Assembly (NCBI RefSeq): GCF_007004625.1 | Contig: NZ_VIFV01000002.1 | Coordinates: 124,001-188,000 of the forward strand | Direction: 5' to 3' | Length of the DNA stretch: 64,000 bases | DNA from: Planococcus salinarum | GTDB taxonomy: Bacteria; Bacillota; Bacilli; Bacillales_A; Planococcaceae | Shown: positions 1 to 8,362 of the stretch, piece by piece | How the letters are laid out: each line of letters begins with the position of its first letter | How positions within the stretch are numbered: the stretch's first letter is position 1 | Translations under genes and position numbers: made by a program | Notes under the pieces: generated by a model | Databases searched by the model: none | What the model saw: only the letters and a program-made list of their open reading frames with translations | What the model was told of the DNA's origin: nothing

Positions 1-1142
1 AATATGTGGTCCGCCTTATCAGGAATCATAATCTGAACGTCAACACCTCCAAGCGCAGCAGTTCGCAGCGCATCTATAATAGACTTATCCGGAGTAAAAT
101 ACGGCGTCTGCAAATAGATGGAATCACGGGCATGATAAATCATTTTCAAGTAACCGTTTTTTATGTCTTCATGTATTTCCAAAGGGCCGCTTGCGACAAT
201 CTGTACAGAAGAACCATCTTTATTATGCACCTTCGGGAAATATTTTTCGGCATACTTCATTGGATATTTTTCAGTTGCCTGATTCCAATCGATGAAAAAC
301 CGATTTTGCAGTGAATGGACAATTTCTCCTTTAAGCCGGAGATGCGTATCCCGCCAATAGCCGAGCTCCTTTTCTTTTCCAACGTATTCGTCACCGATAT
401 TAAAGCCGCCAATATAACCGATTATGCCATCAATCACCACGAGTTTTCGATGATTCCGATTGTTCAACTGCAGATTCCAACCGGCTAAAACAGCCGGCAA
501 AAATGCCGAAGCCTTTCCTCCTGCTTTTGTAAACTCATCAAAAAAATTTTTCGGCAGACTTTTCGAACCCAAACCATCGTACAAAAAAAGCACTTTTACA
601 CCTTGCCTGGATTTTTCCGTCAACAAAGCCAATAGATCTGTCCCCAGATCATCATTTTTTACAATGAAATATTGCAGATGAATGTGATTCTGTGCCTGCC
701 TTATATCTTCGAATAAATCTTCGAATTTCCTTGTGCCATCATTGTATATTTTTATTTCAGCGGCTTTCGACAAAGGGGCGTCTGTTCTGGTTAAATTCAT
801 CCGGATCAAATCCTGCATTTCTTCCGCAACTGGTGAAAGATCTCTGAGGTTTCCGGATTCCAACTCTTCCCGCTGCCGATCTATCATCTCCTGAAAATCC
901 TTATTTTCATAAGCATTCAGGCGATTCAACCGCTTCCACCTTAGCGGTTTACCGAATAGCAGATAAAGGAAAAAGCCAAGGACCGGGATAAAGAAAAGGA
1001 TTAATATCCACGCCCATGCCGAAGAAGCCGTTTTCCTTTTATCGAATAAAATGAAAAATGCCAACCCAAAATTCACCAGTATAAATACGTTGCTTAAGGT
1101 GCTCCACCATTCAAATGAAATCTTAATCTCCCCCCCCGGCAC
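1..1142 (-). CDS. cls: Cardiolipin synthase (phospholipase D family), C-terminal part beyond the window
   Basis: Condenses two phosphatidylglycerols to cardiolipin at the membrane. The visible part has two N-terminal hydrophobic segments, the second with the family-typical AWAWILILFFIPVLGFFLYL stretch, then the first HKD catalytic motif (HRKLVVID) followed by the GGFNIGDEY region. The second HKD motif lies left of the window. The start is unclear: no ATG is in frame near the expected N-terminus. The candidates are GTG at 1142 or ATT codons near 1127 and 1121, just after a run of eight G that may act as the ribosome site. The family is clear; the start is not. Confidence 0.9.
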   Translation of the reverse strand, partial: MPGGEIKISFEWWSTLSNVFILVNFGLAFFILFDKRKTASSAWAWILILFFIPVLGFFLYLLFGKPLRWKRLNRLNAYENKDFQEMIDRQREELESGNLRDLSPVAEEMQDLIRMNLTRTDAPLSKAAEIKIYNDGTRKFEDLFEDIRQAQNHIHLQYFIVKNDDLGTDLLALLTEKSRQGVKVLFLYDGLGSKSLPKNFFDEFTKAGGKASAFLPAVLAGWNLQLNNRNHRKLVVIDGIIGYIGGFNIGDEYVGKEKELGYWRDTHLRLKGEIVHSLQNRFFIDWNQATEKYPMKYAEKYFPKVHNKDGSSVQIVASGPLEIHEDIKNGYLKMIYHARDSIYLQTPYFTPDKSIIDALRTAALGGVDVQIMIPDKADHI

Positions 1143-1240
1143 GGCTTTTCTACACTGTTGGTTTCACAAAGGTTTTATTCATTCCATACCCAACTTGCTT
1201 TCAATATAACGGTCTTTGCCTAATTTGCAAAGGCCTGCGG

Positions 1241-1273
1241 AAAAGAAAAGCCATCGCAATATTTGCGATGGCT
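1241..1273 (-). terminator. Rho-independent terminator after the first mini-lipoprotein
   Basis: On the minus strand an 11-bp stem, GCCATCGCAAA-like, is followed by TTTTCTTTTCC. It lies just past the stop codon at 1278. Confidence 0.75.
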
Positions 1274-1277
1274 CCGT

Positions 1278-1427
1278 TCAGTCTTCTTCCTCAATCTCTT
1301 CTTCCAATCCTTCAGTCGGCACTTTTTCCGGCGTTATATCTTCATCGTCGGTGTCTCCACAAGCCGAGAGCATTCCGATAGACAGAAATGCAGCTGCACT
1401 GAGCTTCCACCATTTAGATTGAATCAT
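1278..1427 (-). CDS. Mini-lipoprotein, 49 aa, acidic tail
   Basis: Starts MIQSKWWKLSAAAFLSIGML, then the lipobox LSAC, and ends in a very acidic tail (EGLEEEIEEED). So it is a lipid-anchored peptide of about 25 residues after processing. The start is set by AAAGGAGGG nine bases upstream, and a terminator follows the stop. It resembles the next gene (1623-1757): same KW-K-L leader, same signal length, CGD after the lipobox and an acidic tail. The function is unknown. The open frame, ribosome site, lipobox and terminator together make it a convincing gene. Confidence 0.75.
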   Translation of the reverse strand: MIQSKWWKLSAAAFLSIGMLSACGDTDDEDITPEKVPTEGLEEEIEEED

Positions 1428-1622
1428 CCGATTCCCTCCTTTCGGTTGTTCCCGTTATGACAGCAATACTTTTCTATCCCCCTCAGACTTTGTTGAAACA
1501 CTTGATGGTTGTGTCGATACTATTATCTAATGAATCCATTCATAAAACTTTCTCTGGTCTAAAACAGGCTGCCGCTCATTTTACTGTCTCGTTACACTTG
1601 CTGACCTTTTTTCGGTCGCTGC

Positions 1623-1757
1623 TTAATAGCCACCGTCTTCTTCTTCTTCCTCCATGTCAACTTCGGGCTCTACCGGTTCTTCATCGCCGCATGCCGCCAA
1701 CATTCCCAGCGCCAAAAAGGTCGCTGCTCCAAGTTTCGGCCATTTTGCTGGTGCCAT
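1623..1757 (-). CDS. Mini-lipoprotein, 44 aa, paralogue of the neighbour
   Basis: Starts MAPAKWPKLGAATFLALGML, lipobox LAAC followed by GDEEP, then a tail with five consecutive Glu. A GGGAGGG ribosome site lies seven bases before the ATG. The leader and the CGD after the lipobox match the gene at 1278-1427, so the two are tandem paralogues about 195 bp apart with separate ribosome sites. The mature peptide is only about 22 residues. No function can be assigned. Confidence 0.7.
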   Translation of the reverse strand: MAPAKWPKLGAATFLALGMLAACGDEEPVEPEVDMEEEEEDGGY

Positions 1758-1986
1758 TTGAAACCCTCCCATCATTTGATGTTTCTCAAACTTTTCACTA
1801 CTCCTTCTATACCCCCTTCAGTTTCCTTATACACTCTTTACGTTTTATTTTGGCATATGGAGCGACTATCATCACCACCACCTATGAACGACTCTAATCC
1901 CCACCGGCCGTTCTTGATTCGATGTCCAGCCTTTGAATTGTGTCTAAATTGCTCGGGTGACTGTAGTCTGGCACCTTCACGAATGT

Positions 1987-3177
1987 TCAGTTCCCCCAGG
2001 CCGATGTCTGTTTTCTCAAACGGCCGTAATATGCCCATATGCGGAAGATGAATGTGCCGAATATCAGAACAGCAATCATGAATAAACCGCTGCTGTTCCA
2101 TACAAACCAATCCTGAATTGTATCTGCACTCATCATAATGTTGATGATGAAATAAATATAAAAAGCAACAAGCGGAAAGAACAATACCGTGTACGTAATC
2201 GCGATGCGCTTCGCATGTTTGAGGCGGCTGCTCCTATCGCTGTATAGCTGTGGCCGCTCTTCATTTTCTTCGTACGCTTGGCTCCAGATCGTCCAGTTCT
2301 CCATATTCGAGTACGAAACGAATTTTTCCTTCCATCCCGCTTCCCGGTGAATCGCATAATAACTTTCGGTCGGACCCCTTTGATAATCCACCCGGTAAGC
2401 GATACGCCGCGGTTCCCCTTTTATGAAATAAAATACGTTGCCTATTTTATTGACCCGATGCAGATGGAAGCCTCTCAGTTCCATGGACTCCAGCCACTGC
2501 TCCATTTTGTCGGGCGAATAAATCCAGGCAAACTTCACTTTTCTTACCAAGCGGCCCGCTTTCTTTAATTCCTTTTCCGTCTGTGGGTCCAGGTGCCGGT
2601 GCATGGAAACCGCATCAAGTTTTACTGTTCCTTGCAGCTTCCGGTTCGTCCGCGTAATTTTGACTATCGAATAAATGCCGAAGATCACACTGCCTAACAC
2701 AAAGGCCATAAATAGATACGTCACGATCCACATAGGGCTTTCTTCGATATTACTCCCTCCATACTGTATCCAGGAAGACATCATCGAAATAGTAAAATTC
2801 AAAAGTATAATTGCGAAATAAAAAATCATAGGGAGAAATAAGTAAGTAAGAAACCGATTGTGCTTAACGATTCCATCCCGGACCGGAGAAGTCTGAATCG
2901 CGGTTTCCGGTTGGCTGTTCGAACTGAACTTCCAATTGCCAGCGGTGGCGATGTGCCCCCATCCTTCTTCCTGCAATGTTTTCGGCAATACAGATGATTT
3001 TATTTTATCGTACGCAATGCGGTAAATCCGCGTTTCCGTCTCCCGTTCCTGAAAATAAAAGCAGCGTGTCCAGCGATTCAGCCTTTCAAATATCAATCCG
3101 TTTCCCGCCATATCTGCGAGCCACTCTTCTGTTTTTTGTACGTCATAACTCCATAACGGCTTGTATACTTTCTTCAC
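1987..3177 (-). CDS. DUF2812 membrane protein with two DUF2812 repeats
   Basis: 396 aa. Two copies of a soluble DUF2812-type module (about residues 1-80 and 215-310; shared features are a W-L-x-x-M stretch and a Y-R-I/V-x-Y stretch) are each followed by two membrane segments. The start is GTG at 3177, with GAGGAGGGG upstream, and overlaps the PadR gene stop by 4 bp, so the two are translationally coupled. DUF2812 proteins are commonly found beside PadR regulators in Bacillales. Their biochemical role is unknown; the PadR protein probably controls this gene. Confidence 0.85.
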   Translation of the reverse strand: MKKVYKPLWSYDVQKTEEWLADMAGNGLIFERLNRWTRCFYFQERETETRIYRIAYDKIKSSVLPKTLQEEGWGHIATAGNWKFSSNSQPETAIQTSPVRDGIVKHNRFLTYLFLPMIFYFAIILLNFTISMMSSWIQYGGSNIEESPMWIVTYLFMAFVLGSVIFGIYSIVKITRTNRKLQGTVKLDAVSMHRHLDPQTEKELKKAGRLVRKVKFAWIYSPDKMEQWLESMELRGFHLHRVNKIGNVFYFIKGEPRRIAYRVDYQRGPTESYYAIHREAGWKEKFVSYSNMENWTIWSQAYEENEERPQLYSDRSSRLKHAKRIAITYTVLFFPLVAFYIYFIINIMMSADTIQDWFVWNSSGLFMIAVLIFGTFIFRIWAYYGRLRKQTSAWGN

Positions 3178-3503
3178 TTGAACCCCTCCTCAAACGCGAT
3201 GGCATTGCGATGTACTTCCTTGATCCTGACGATTTCTGCCTTCATCAATTCTTTGCCGGCTTCCGTAATTTCATAGACAGTTTTCCGCTGTTCATCAGCG
3301 AAAACTGTAATCACACCGTCCTTCTGCATTTTCATCAGCGTGCCATAAACAGTTCCGGAGCCAAGCTTCAACCGGCCCGCCGTAATTTCTTCCACATGCT
3401 TGACGATGCCGTAGCCATGCCGCGGCTCGGTCAGGGACAATAAAATATAGAAAGCCGTTTCGGTCATCGGCACATATTTCTTCAGCATTTTTTGGATGTC
3501 CAC
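3174..3503 (-). CDS. PadR family transcriptional regulator
   Basis: Winged-helix protein of 109 aa: the N-terminal helices TETAFYILLSLTEPRHGYGI, then a wing with LGSGTVYGTLMKMQKDG, are typical PadR. I chose GTG at 3503 over TTG at 3509 because GAGGG is too close to the TTG. The first gene of a two-gene operon with the DUF2812 protein. An inverted repeat (3523-3557) lies just upstream and is a likely autoregulatory operator. Confidence 0.9.
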   Translation of the reverse strand: MDIQKMLKKYVPMTETAFYILLSLTEPRHGYGIVKHVEEITAGRLKLGSGTVYGTLMKMQKDGVITVFADEQRKTVYEITEAGKELMKAEIVRIKEVHRNAIAFEEGFK

Positions 3504-3522
3504 GGGCAACCCTCTTCTTTAC

Positions 3523-3557
3523 TATGTCATACCTCGACTATATCACGTCGTGACATA
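3523..3557. promoter_or_regulatory. Probable PadR operator and promoter region
   Basis: TATGTCA (3523-3529) and TGACATA (3551-3557) form an inverted repeat, with a second nested pair CGAC/GTCG. PadR sites usually contain ATGT-N-ACAT dyads. A TATAGT hexamer lies inside on the minus strand. Location and symmetry are seen; binding is inferred. Confidence 0.55.
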
Positions 3558-3604
3558 AAGTGAGAATCTTTTTTTGAAAATGTAAGACTTTTGTGGGGTT
3601 CTTG

Positions 3605-3708
3605 TTTATCGGCAATTTCGATTTATCAGCGGTTTTTTCAGGTTTATCAGCGATTTTCGGAGGTTTATCAGCGATTTTTTCGGGTTTATCGGCGATTGCC
3701 TAATTATC
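3605..3708. repeat. Degenerate tandem array A, 6 units, core TTTATCAGCGATTTT
   Basis: TTTATC cores begin at 3605, 3622, 3643, 3664, 3685 and (degenerate) 3703, giving spacings of 17, 21, 21, 21 and 18. The 7-8 bases after TTTATCRGCRATT vary. It lies between the PadR promoter and the nrd operon terminator. One of six such arrays in the window. Confidence 0.8.
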
Positions 3709-3716
3709 CGCCAACA

Positions 3717-3757
3717 AAAAACGCAAAGCGACTCCACTTTCAAGTCGCTTTGCGTTG
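3717..3757 (-). terminator. Terminator of the nrd operon
   Basis: A 14-bp perfect stem (3720-3733 with 3743-3756) and a T-run on the minus strand. The stem overlaps the last codons of the flavodoxin gene. Confidence 0.85.
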
Positions 3758-4216
3758 TTTTATTCCATCAGGTACCAGCCGCCTGGCCACCGCTTCCACA
3801 AATTTTTCACACCGTGCCAGATCATGCTCCTGGGGGCTCAACTCCACTTTCAATACGGCTGCAAGTTGCGTCTGATCGAAAAGCATATCCCGAAAGCGGT
3901 TGACAGCTCCGCAATATTCAGCAAAAAAGCTGTCGCCGGTGCCAAACACTGCCGTAACGACACTCTTGCAATCGGCATTCTCAAAATGCCGATACACCCT
4001 TTGCATGTCATGCGGAATCTCTCCGCTGCCCCATGTGTAAGTGCCCACCAGTACCACATCGAAATCACCAATCTTTTCCTGACAGAACTCCCTCGGGCCC
4101 AACACACGGACATCCGTCCACCGCTTCTGCGCACATTCCAGCAGCATACCCGCCAATTCCGCGGTGTTGCCGGTGACTGAACTGTAGACGATGGCGATTG
4201 CCGGTTTACAATTCAT
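3740..4216 (-). CDS. Flavodoxin in the ribonucleotide reductase operon
   Basis: 158 aa, FMN-binding electron carrier. The phosphate loop is YSSVTGNTAELA, and the later GTYTWGSGEIP and FGTGDSFFAEYCGAV loops also fit a classical short-chain flavodoxin. It overlaps the beta-subunit gene by 11 bp (ATG at 4216), so it is co-translated with the reductase. In Bacillus class Ib operons this position is held by NrdI, a flavodoxin-like protein that helps assemble the metal-tyrosyl radical cofactor. Here a canonical flavodoxin may do that job or reduce the diferric centre; this is inference. Confidence 0.85.
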   Translation of the reverse strand: MNCKPAIAIVYSSVTGNTAELAGMLLECAQKRWTDVRVLGPREFCQEKIGDFDVVLVGTYTWGSGEIPHDMQRVYRHFENADCKSVVTAVFGTGDSFFAEYCGAVNRFRDMLFDQTQLAAVLKVELSPQEHDLARCEKFVEAVARRLVPDGIKQRKAT

Positions 4217-5252
4217 CAAACCCATTGGACTGGGACACTTTCGAATAGGTTCGTGATTTCTGTTCAAAGAAATCCGACTTTGTGCCGTTCATCATGTCGT
4301 CGCCGAACACCTGAATCCACGGCATCGGGTTGCTGCGTTCTTCGTAGAGATTTTTCATGCCGAGCTGGCGCAGGCGTTTATTGGCCAGGTATTCGACGTA
4401 ATCGCCGAATTCGTCCAGGTCGAGCCCTTCGATATCCCCCAATATATACGCGGCCCATTCCTTCTCGAGCTGCACGGCATGGTCGACCGTTTTATAAATG
4501 TAATTGATGTTTTCTTCATTGTTCAACTCCGGATTCTCCGTCAACAGGATCCGCACGAACTGGCCGATAAAGTAAGCGTGCTGCATCTCGTCGCGCTGGA
4601 TATAGCTGATCATCGTGCTCGTTTTCAGCATCTTCTGCTGGCGCGCCAGGTGATAGAAGAACGCGAAGCCGGCATAGAAATAAATGCCTTCAAGGTTGAT
4701 CGAATTGATGCCAAGCTTGAACAGGCTTTGCGGCGTCGGATTTTGGCGGAATTCCTCATAGGCTTCGAGAATCGATTCATTGCGCTTCCGCACCACCGGA
4801 TCGCTTTTCGCCTGATTGAAGCGGTCATTCTGTTCGGCCACTGACACAAGCGAACTCAAAATATAGGAATACGATTCGTTATGGACCGCTTCCTGCTGGG
4901 AAATGACGGCGAAGATCGCCTTGAAACTTGAGTCGGTGACATAATCCATCGCCATCGTCATCGTCGGTGTCTGCAAGGAATCGAGCGATGCCAGCTGCGT
5001 ATTGATGCGCAGAAACACGTCGCGTTCCGTATCCGTCAGGTGATCCCATTGCTTGATGTCATCCTGCATATTGATTTCCTGCGCTTTCCAGAAATTCGAC
5101 AGAAGCGTCTGATACAGATCGTACATCTGCGGATAGGCAATATCGTTCCAATTCAATAAACCGGAAGATTTGCCGTTCAGAATGCCGGTAGATTTGTTCG
5201 GATGCTCCGGGTTGAGCAATTTGATCTTTGTTAACGGTGTATGGACTGTCAT
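4206..5252 (-). CDS. nrdF: Class I ribonucleoside-diphosphate reductase, beta (radical) subunit
   Basis: 348 aa. Holds the dimetal-tyrosyl radical cofactor that starts nucleotide reduction. All expected residues are present at the expected spacing: D91, E121, H124 (EAVH), radical Tyr128, E188 and the pair E222/H225 (EMQH). It is therefore a standard tyrosyl-radical enzyme and not a class Ic, Id or Ie variant. Two adjacent ATGs (5255, 5252) are possible; the second has the better 7-base spacing from GGAGG. Whether to call it NrdB or NrdF is open: the sequence is unlike B. subtilis NrdF, but the operon layout is Ib-like. Confidence 0.92.
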   Translation of the reverse strand: MTVHTPLTKIKLLNPEHPNKSTGILNGKSSGLLNWNDIAYPQMYDLYQTLLSNFWKAQEINMQDDIKQWDHLTDTERDVFLRINTQLASLDSLQTPTMTMAMDYVTDSSFKAIFAVISQQEAVHNESYSYILSSLVSVAEQNDRFNQAKSDPVVRKRNESILEAYEEFRQNPTPQSLFKLGINSINLEGIYFYAGFAFFYHLARQQKMLKTSTMISYIQRDEMQHAYFIGQFVRILLTENPELNNEENINYIYKTVDHAVQLEKEWAAYILGDIEGLDLDEFGDYVEYLANKRLRQLGMKNLYEERSNPMPWIQVFGDDMMNGTKSDFFEQKSRTYSKVSQSNGFDEL

Positions 5253-5265
5253 CATAAATCCTCCT

Positions 5266-7548
5266 TCAGCTCTGGCACGCTTCGCATTCTTCGATTTCCG
5301 CCTGTGACGTGCTGCGTACATAATATGTTGTTTTCAATCCCTGCTGCCACGCTTCCAAATGAAGTTCCAGCAATTCCTTCGCTTTGACGGTATGCGGCAC
5401 ATAGAGGTTGAAGCTGATGGCCTGGTCGATATGGCGCTGTCTTGCCGCATTCTGGCGGATGCTCCATTTCTGGTCCAGTACGTGTCTAGCGCGCCGGTAA
5501 TATTCGTATGTTTTATGATCCAAATCCGGTGCCGTCACCTTGAATTTGAAGTTCTTCTTCTCTTCCGCATATTCGACAGCGTAAAGTGGATCGATGCCGT
5601 CCGTTGAACCGCCGATTTTCGCGGTCGACGAGTTCGGCGCCACCGCCATCATCCAGCCGTTGCGGACGCCGTGCTCTTTGATTTCTTCTTGAAGGTCCTC
5701 CCACTGTTCGCTGGCATAGCCTTTGCGGCTGAAATATTCGCCTGTCTGCCACTCTGATCCGGCAAATTCACTATAGCTGCCTTTTTCTTTTGCGAGTGCC
5801 ATTGAAGAACGAATGGAATGATAAGCGATTTTTTCATATAAGTTATCCGCATATTCAACGGCTCTTTCCGTTTCCCAGTGGATGCCTTCAAGCGCCAAAA
5901 GGTGATGCCAGCCGAAAGTTCCCAAACCAACCGCTCTATATTTTTTATTCGTGGCATCGGCCTGTCCGACGGAAATCGTGTTCAAATCGATGACGTTATC
6001 GAGCATGCGCATCTGAATCGGCACCAAACGCTCCAGCACGTCCGCTTTCACCGCGCGCGGCAAGTTGATCGATGACAGGTTACAGACTACAAAATCACCC
6101 GGTTTGCGTACCATCACAAGGTTGCCGTCTTCGTCCGTGAATTCTTTGACGATCGTTGTGGCTGACATGTTTTGGGTGATTTCTGAACACAGGTTACTGC
6201 TGTAAATCGACGTCAATCCCCCTCCGCGAAGGTGCTTGTTCGGATTCTGGCGGTTGACCTCGTCGCGGTAGAACATATACGGGGTACCGGTTTCGAGCTG
6301 TGACACCATAATCCGCGCCATGATGTCCATTGCCCGGTACGTCTTCCGCGGCAATAACGGATTGGCGACCGCTTCCTCGTATTTTTCCGTGAAATACGCA
6401 CGATCCGTGTCGTCGTAGAAATCTTCAAGTCCGAGCGCATTGCCGTTCGCATCTTTCCAGCCCATAACCTGTTTCACCTGATGCGGACAGAACGTATGCC
6501 ATTCGCCGGCACTGCGGCCGTTTTCATCTTTCTCCTGCAAAGTTTTCATAAACAGATCCGGTACTGTAACGCCGGTGAAAATATCATGTGCTTTTCGGCG
6601 CTCGTCGCCGTTGTTCGTTTTGAGATCGAGGAAGCCGTTCATGATGTCTTTATGGAATACGTCCAGGTAAACCGCCACCGCGCCCTGCCGCTGTCCCAGC
6701 TGGTCGACGCTGACCGCCGTATCGTTGACGAGGCGGATCCACGGAATGACACCCGACGAATTCCCTTTGAACTTTTTGATGTCCGATCCCAAAGCACGCA
6801 CTTTGCCGTAATAAATGCCGAGGCCGCCACCGTCTTTGCTGAGCCGCGCGATGTCCCAGTTGTTCATGTAAATGCCGTCCAATGAGTCGTCCACCGTATC
6901 GATAAAGCAGGACGACAGCTGGCCGAAGCTCTTGCCGGCATTGGACAGCGTCGGCGTCGCCACAGTCATGTACAGATTGCTCATCGCCCAGTATGCTTCC
7001 CGCACAAGCTCGGAGCGCTTATGCGCCGGTTCGTGCTGCATCAGCGCCATCGCGATGACTAAAAAGCGTTCCTGCGGCAATTCGTGGAGCTTGCCTTCGT
7101 AATCCTTCGCGAGATAACGGTCGGCCAGCAGGAACAAGCCGATGTAATTGAAGAGCTGATCGTGTTCCGGCTCGATGACTGTGCCAAGCTCACGGATTTC
7201 CGCCTCTGTATAGGCATTCAGCAACTCATCCGAATAAATGCCGATACGTGAGAGTTTTTCGACGAGGCTGTAAAAATCACCGTATTTTTCTTCTGCTCTA
7301 TAGCCACGGCTGGCGGCTGCCTGGCGGTACAAATCACTGGCATACAATTCTGCAGCAAGAAACGTCCATTTCGGTTCGTCCATCGAAATTCGGTTCAGCG
7401 CATAAAGCATCGACTGCTCCGTGTCCATGCGGCCATCAAGTTCTCCGATTTTATTGCGCAAAGCCTGTGTATCAAGGCCATGCAGTTGCTCTGCCCGCTG
7501 CAAAGCCCGTTCGATTGTATCCATTTCCTGTGAGATTCCGATATTCAT
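5266..7548 (-). CDS. nrdE: Class I ribonucleoside-diphosphate reductase, alpha (catalytic) subunit
   Basis: 760 aa. Reduces ribonucleoside diphosphates to deoxy forms. Seen: active-site Cys214 (QLSSCF), the NLCSEI loop with Asn, Cys and Glu, the partner Cys in VVCNLSS, the radical-transfer pair Tyr742-Tyr743 and the C-terminal redox pair Cys755/Cys758 (CEAC). The N-terminus is too short for a complete ATP-cone, suggesting no dATP activity control. The start ATG immediately follows the thioesterase stop codon, and the beta gene starts 13 bp after its stop, so all are one transcript. NrdA is the alternative name. Confidence 0.93.
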   Translation of the reverse strand: MNIGISQEMDTIERALQRAEQLHGLDTQALRNKIGELDGRMDTEQSMLYALNRISMDEPKWTFLAAELYASDLYRQAAASRGYRAEEKYGDFYSLVEKLSRIGIYSDELLNAYTEAEIRELGTVIEPEHDQLFNYIGLFLLADRYLAKDYEGKLHELPQERFLVIAMALMQHEPAHKRSELVREAYWAMSNLYMTVATPTLSNAGKSFGQLSSCFIDTVDDSLDGIYMNNWDIARLSKDGGGLGIYYGKVRALGSDIKKFKGNSSGVIPWIRLVNDTAVSVDQLGQRQGAVAVYLDVFHKDIMNGFLDLKTNNGDERRKAHDIFTGVTVPDLFMKTLQEKDENGRSAGEWHTFCPHQVKQVMGWKDANGNALGLEDFYDDTDRAYFTEKYEEAVANPLLPRKTYRAMDIMARIMVSQLETGTPYMFYRDEVNRQNPNKHLRGGGLTSIYSSNLCSEITQNMSATTIVKEFTDEDGNLVMVRKPGDFVVCNLSSINLPRAVKADVLERLVPIQMRMLDNVIDLNTISVGQADATNKKYRAVGLGTFGWHHLLALEGIHWETERAVEYADNLYEKIAYHSIRSSMALAKEKGSYSEFAGSEWQTGEYFSRKGYASEQWEDLQEEIKEHGVRNGWMMAVAPNSSTAKIGGSTDGIDPLYAVEYAEEKKNFKFKVTAPDLDHKTYEYYRRARHVLDQKWSIRQNAARQRHIDQAISFNLYVPHTVKAKELLELHLEAWQQGLKTTYYVRSTSQAEIEECEACQS

Positions 7549-8034
7549 CTAAATCAGCTCCTTCGCAAATTCGTTCAATTTCATGCGGCGCTCTTTTCGC
7601 GCCTGTGCGTTCTTGAATAAATGCTGCTCTTTTTCCGTTTCGGGAATAACGCCGTACACAGGAGTCGGTTTGCCATTTTCAGCCACCGCCACCATCGTCA
7701 GAATCGCAGTTGTCGTAAGCGTCCGTTCCCGCGTTGCAATGTCCTGGCATTCCGCCTTCACATAGACTTCCATTGAGGTCCGCCCTGTGGAAATGACCAC
7801 GCCTTCCAGAATCAGCACATTGCCGATCCGGGCCGAAGACAGGAAATTGACGGTATCGATGGATGCTGTCACTACCACTTTCCCGCTGTGCTTCATCGCT
7901 GTGATTGCCGCAATTTCGTCTATGTAAGCGAGGACCGTCCCGCCAAAAATCGTGCCCATGTGATTGGTGTCCGGCGGCAGCACCAGCCTCGTCTGGATCG
8001 TCCGTGATATCCCTGCTGAAATTTGTTGCTCCAT
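7549..8034 (-). CDS. Acyl-CoA thioesterase, hotdog fold
   Basis: 161 aa. Hydrolyses acyl-CoA to free acid and CoA. The sequence PPDTNHMGTIFGGTVLAYID contains the catalytic Asn/Asp-rich helix region of YciA/BACH-type hotdog thioesterases; VVVTASIDTVNFLSSARIG is the second conserved block. The start is ATG at 8034 with GGATGGAG; longer upstream reading frame runs through the leader and is not coding. It is the first gene after the cobalamin riboswitch terminator, and its TAG abuts the nrd alpha ATG. Why a thioesterase sits in a deoxynucleotide operon is unclear. Confidence 0.88.
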   Translation of the reverse strand: MEQQISAGISRTIQTRLVLPPDTNHMGTIFGGTVLAYIDEIAAITAMKHSGKVVVTASIDTVNFLSSARIGNVLILEGVVISTGRTSMEVYVKAECQDIATRERTLTTTAILTMVAVAENGKPTPVYGVIPETEKEQHLFKNAQARKERRMKLNEFAKELI

Positions 8035-8068
8035 GTTTTCTCCATCCCTTCGAATAAAACACAAATAC

Positions 8069-8107
8069 AGAAAAACCCATCTTCTCCGCAGAGAGGATGG
8101 GTTGAAT
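8069..8107 (-). terminator. Intrinsic terminator of the cobalamin riboswitch
   Basis: On the minus strand AACCCATC (8103-8096) pairs with GATGGGTT (8081-8074) and is followed by a U-run. It lies between the aptamer and the thioesterase start, as expected for transcriptional OFF control by cobalamin. Confidence 0.85.
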
Positions 8108-8203
8108 AACGCAGCATAAAAGGAATGGAACAGCCGGAAATTGCGCTGTTTCCTGATAACACCATCGTTACACCCCCCAGCTCCCGGAGAAGGCAATTAA
8201 CAT

Positions 8204-8362
8204 ATAACGAAGGCAGGTCTCCTGGCTTGTGCGTCATCCTCTGCTATGGCCTTCCCATCTTTCGACAGTGGTTTCCATAGTTCGTCAGCACTTACAGTTG
8301 CGGGTACAGCGCCGGATTTTCACCGGCTTCCCTTTTAAGCCTTTTCAGGCACCTTCGTTATC
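8204..8362 (-). promoter_or_regulatory. Cobalamin (B12) riboswitch
   Basis: The minus strand carries the full aptamer: P1 pairing TAACGAAGG with CCTTCGTTA, the GGTGCC opening, GGGAAGCCGGTGAAAATCCG, CGCAACTGTAA, and the B12 box AGCCAGGAGACCTGCC. It is followed by an intrinsic terminator, then thioesterase-nrdE-nrdF-flavodoxin. Known logic: high B12 shuts off a B12-independent reductase when a B12-dependent class II enzyme can replace it. This predicts an nrdJ elsewhere in the genome. Confidence 0.95.

Noticed and set aside
1457-1897. A 146-codon plus-strand frame
   Set aside because: It runs antisense over the second mini-lipoprotein and has low-complexity Leu/Pro/Ser content.
4206-5252. Beta subunit as a metal-free or Tyr-less class I variant
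   Set aside because: All six metal ligands and Tyr128 are present at normal spacing.
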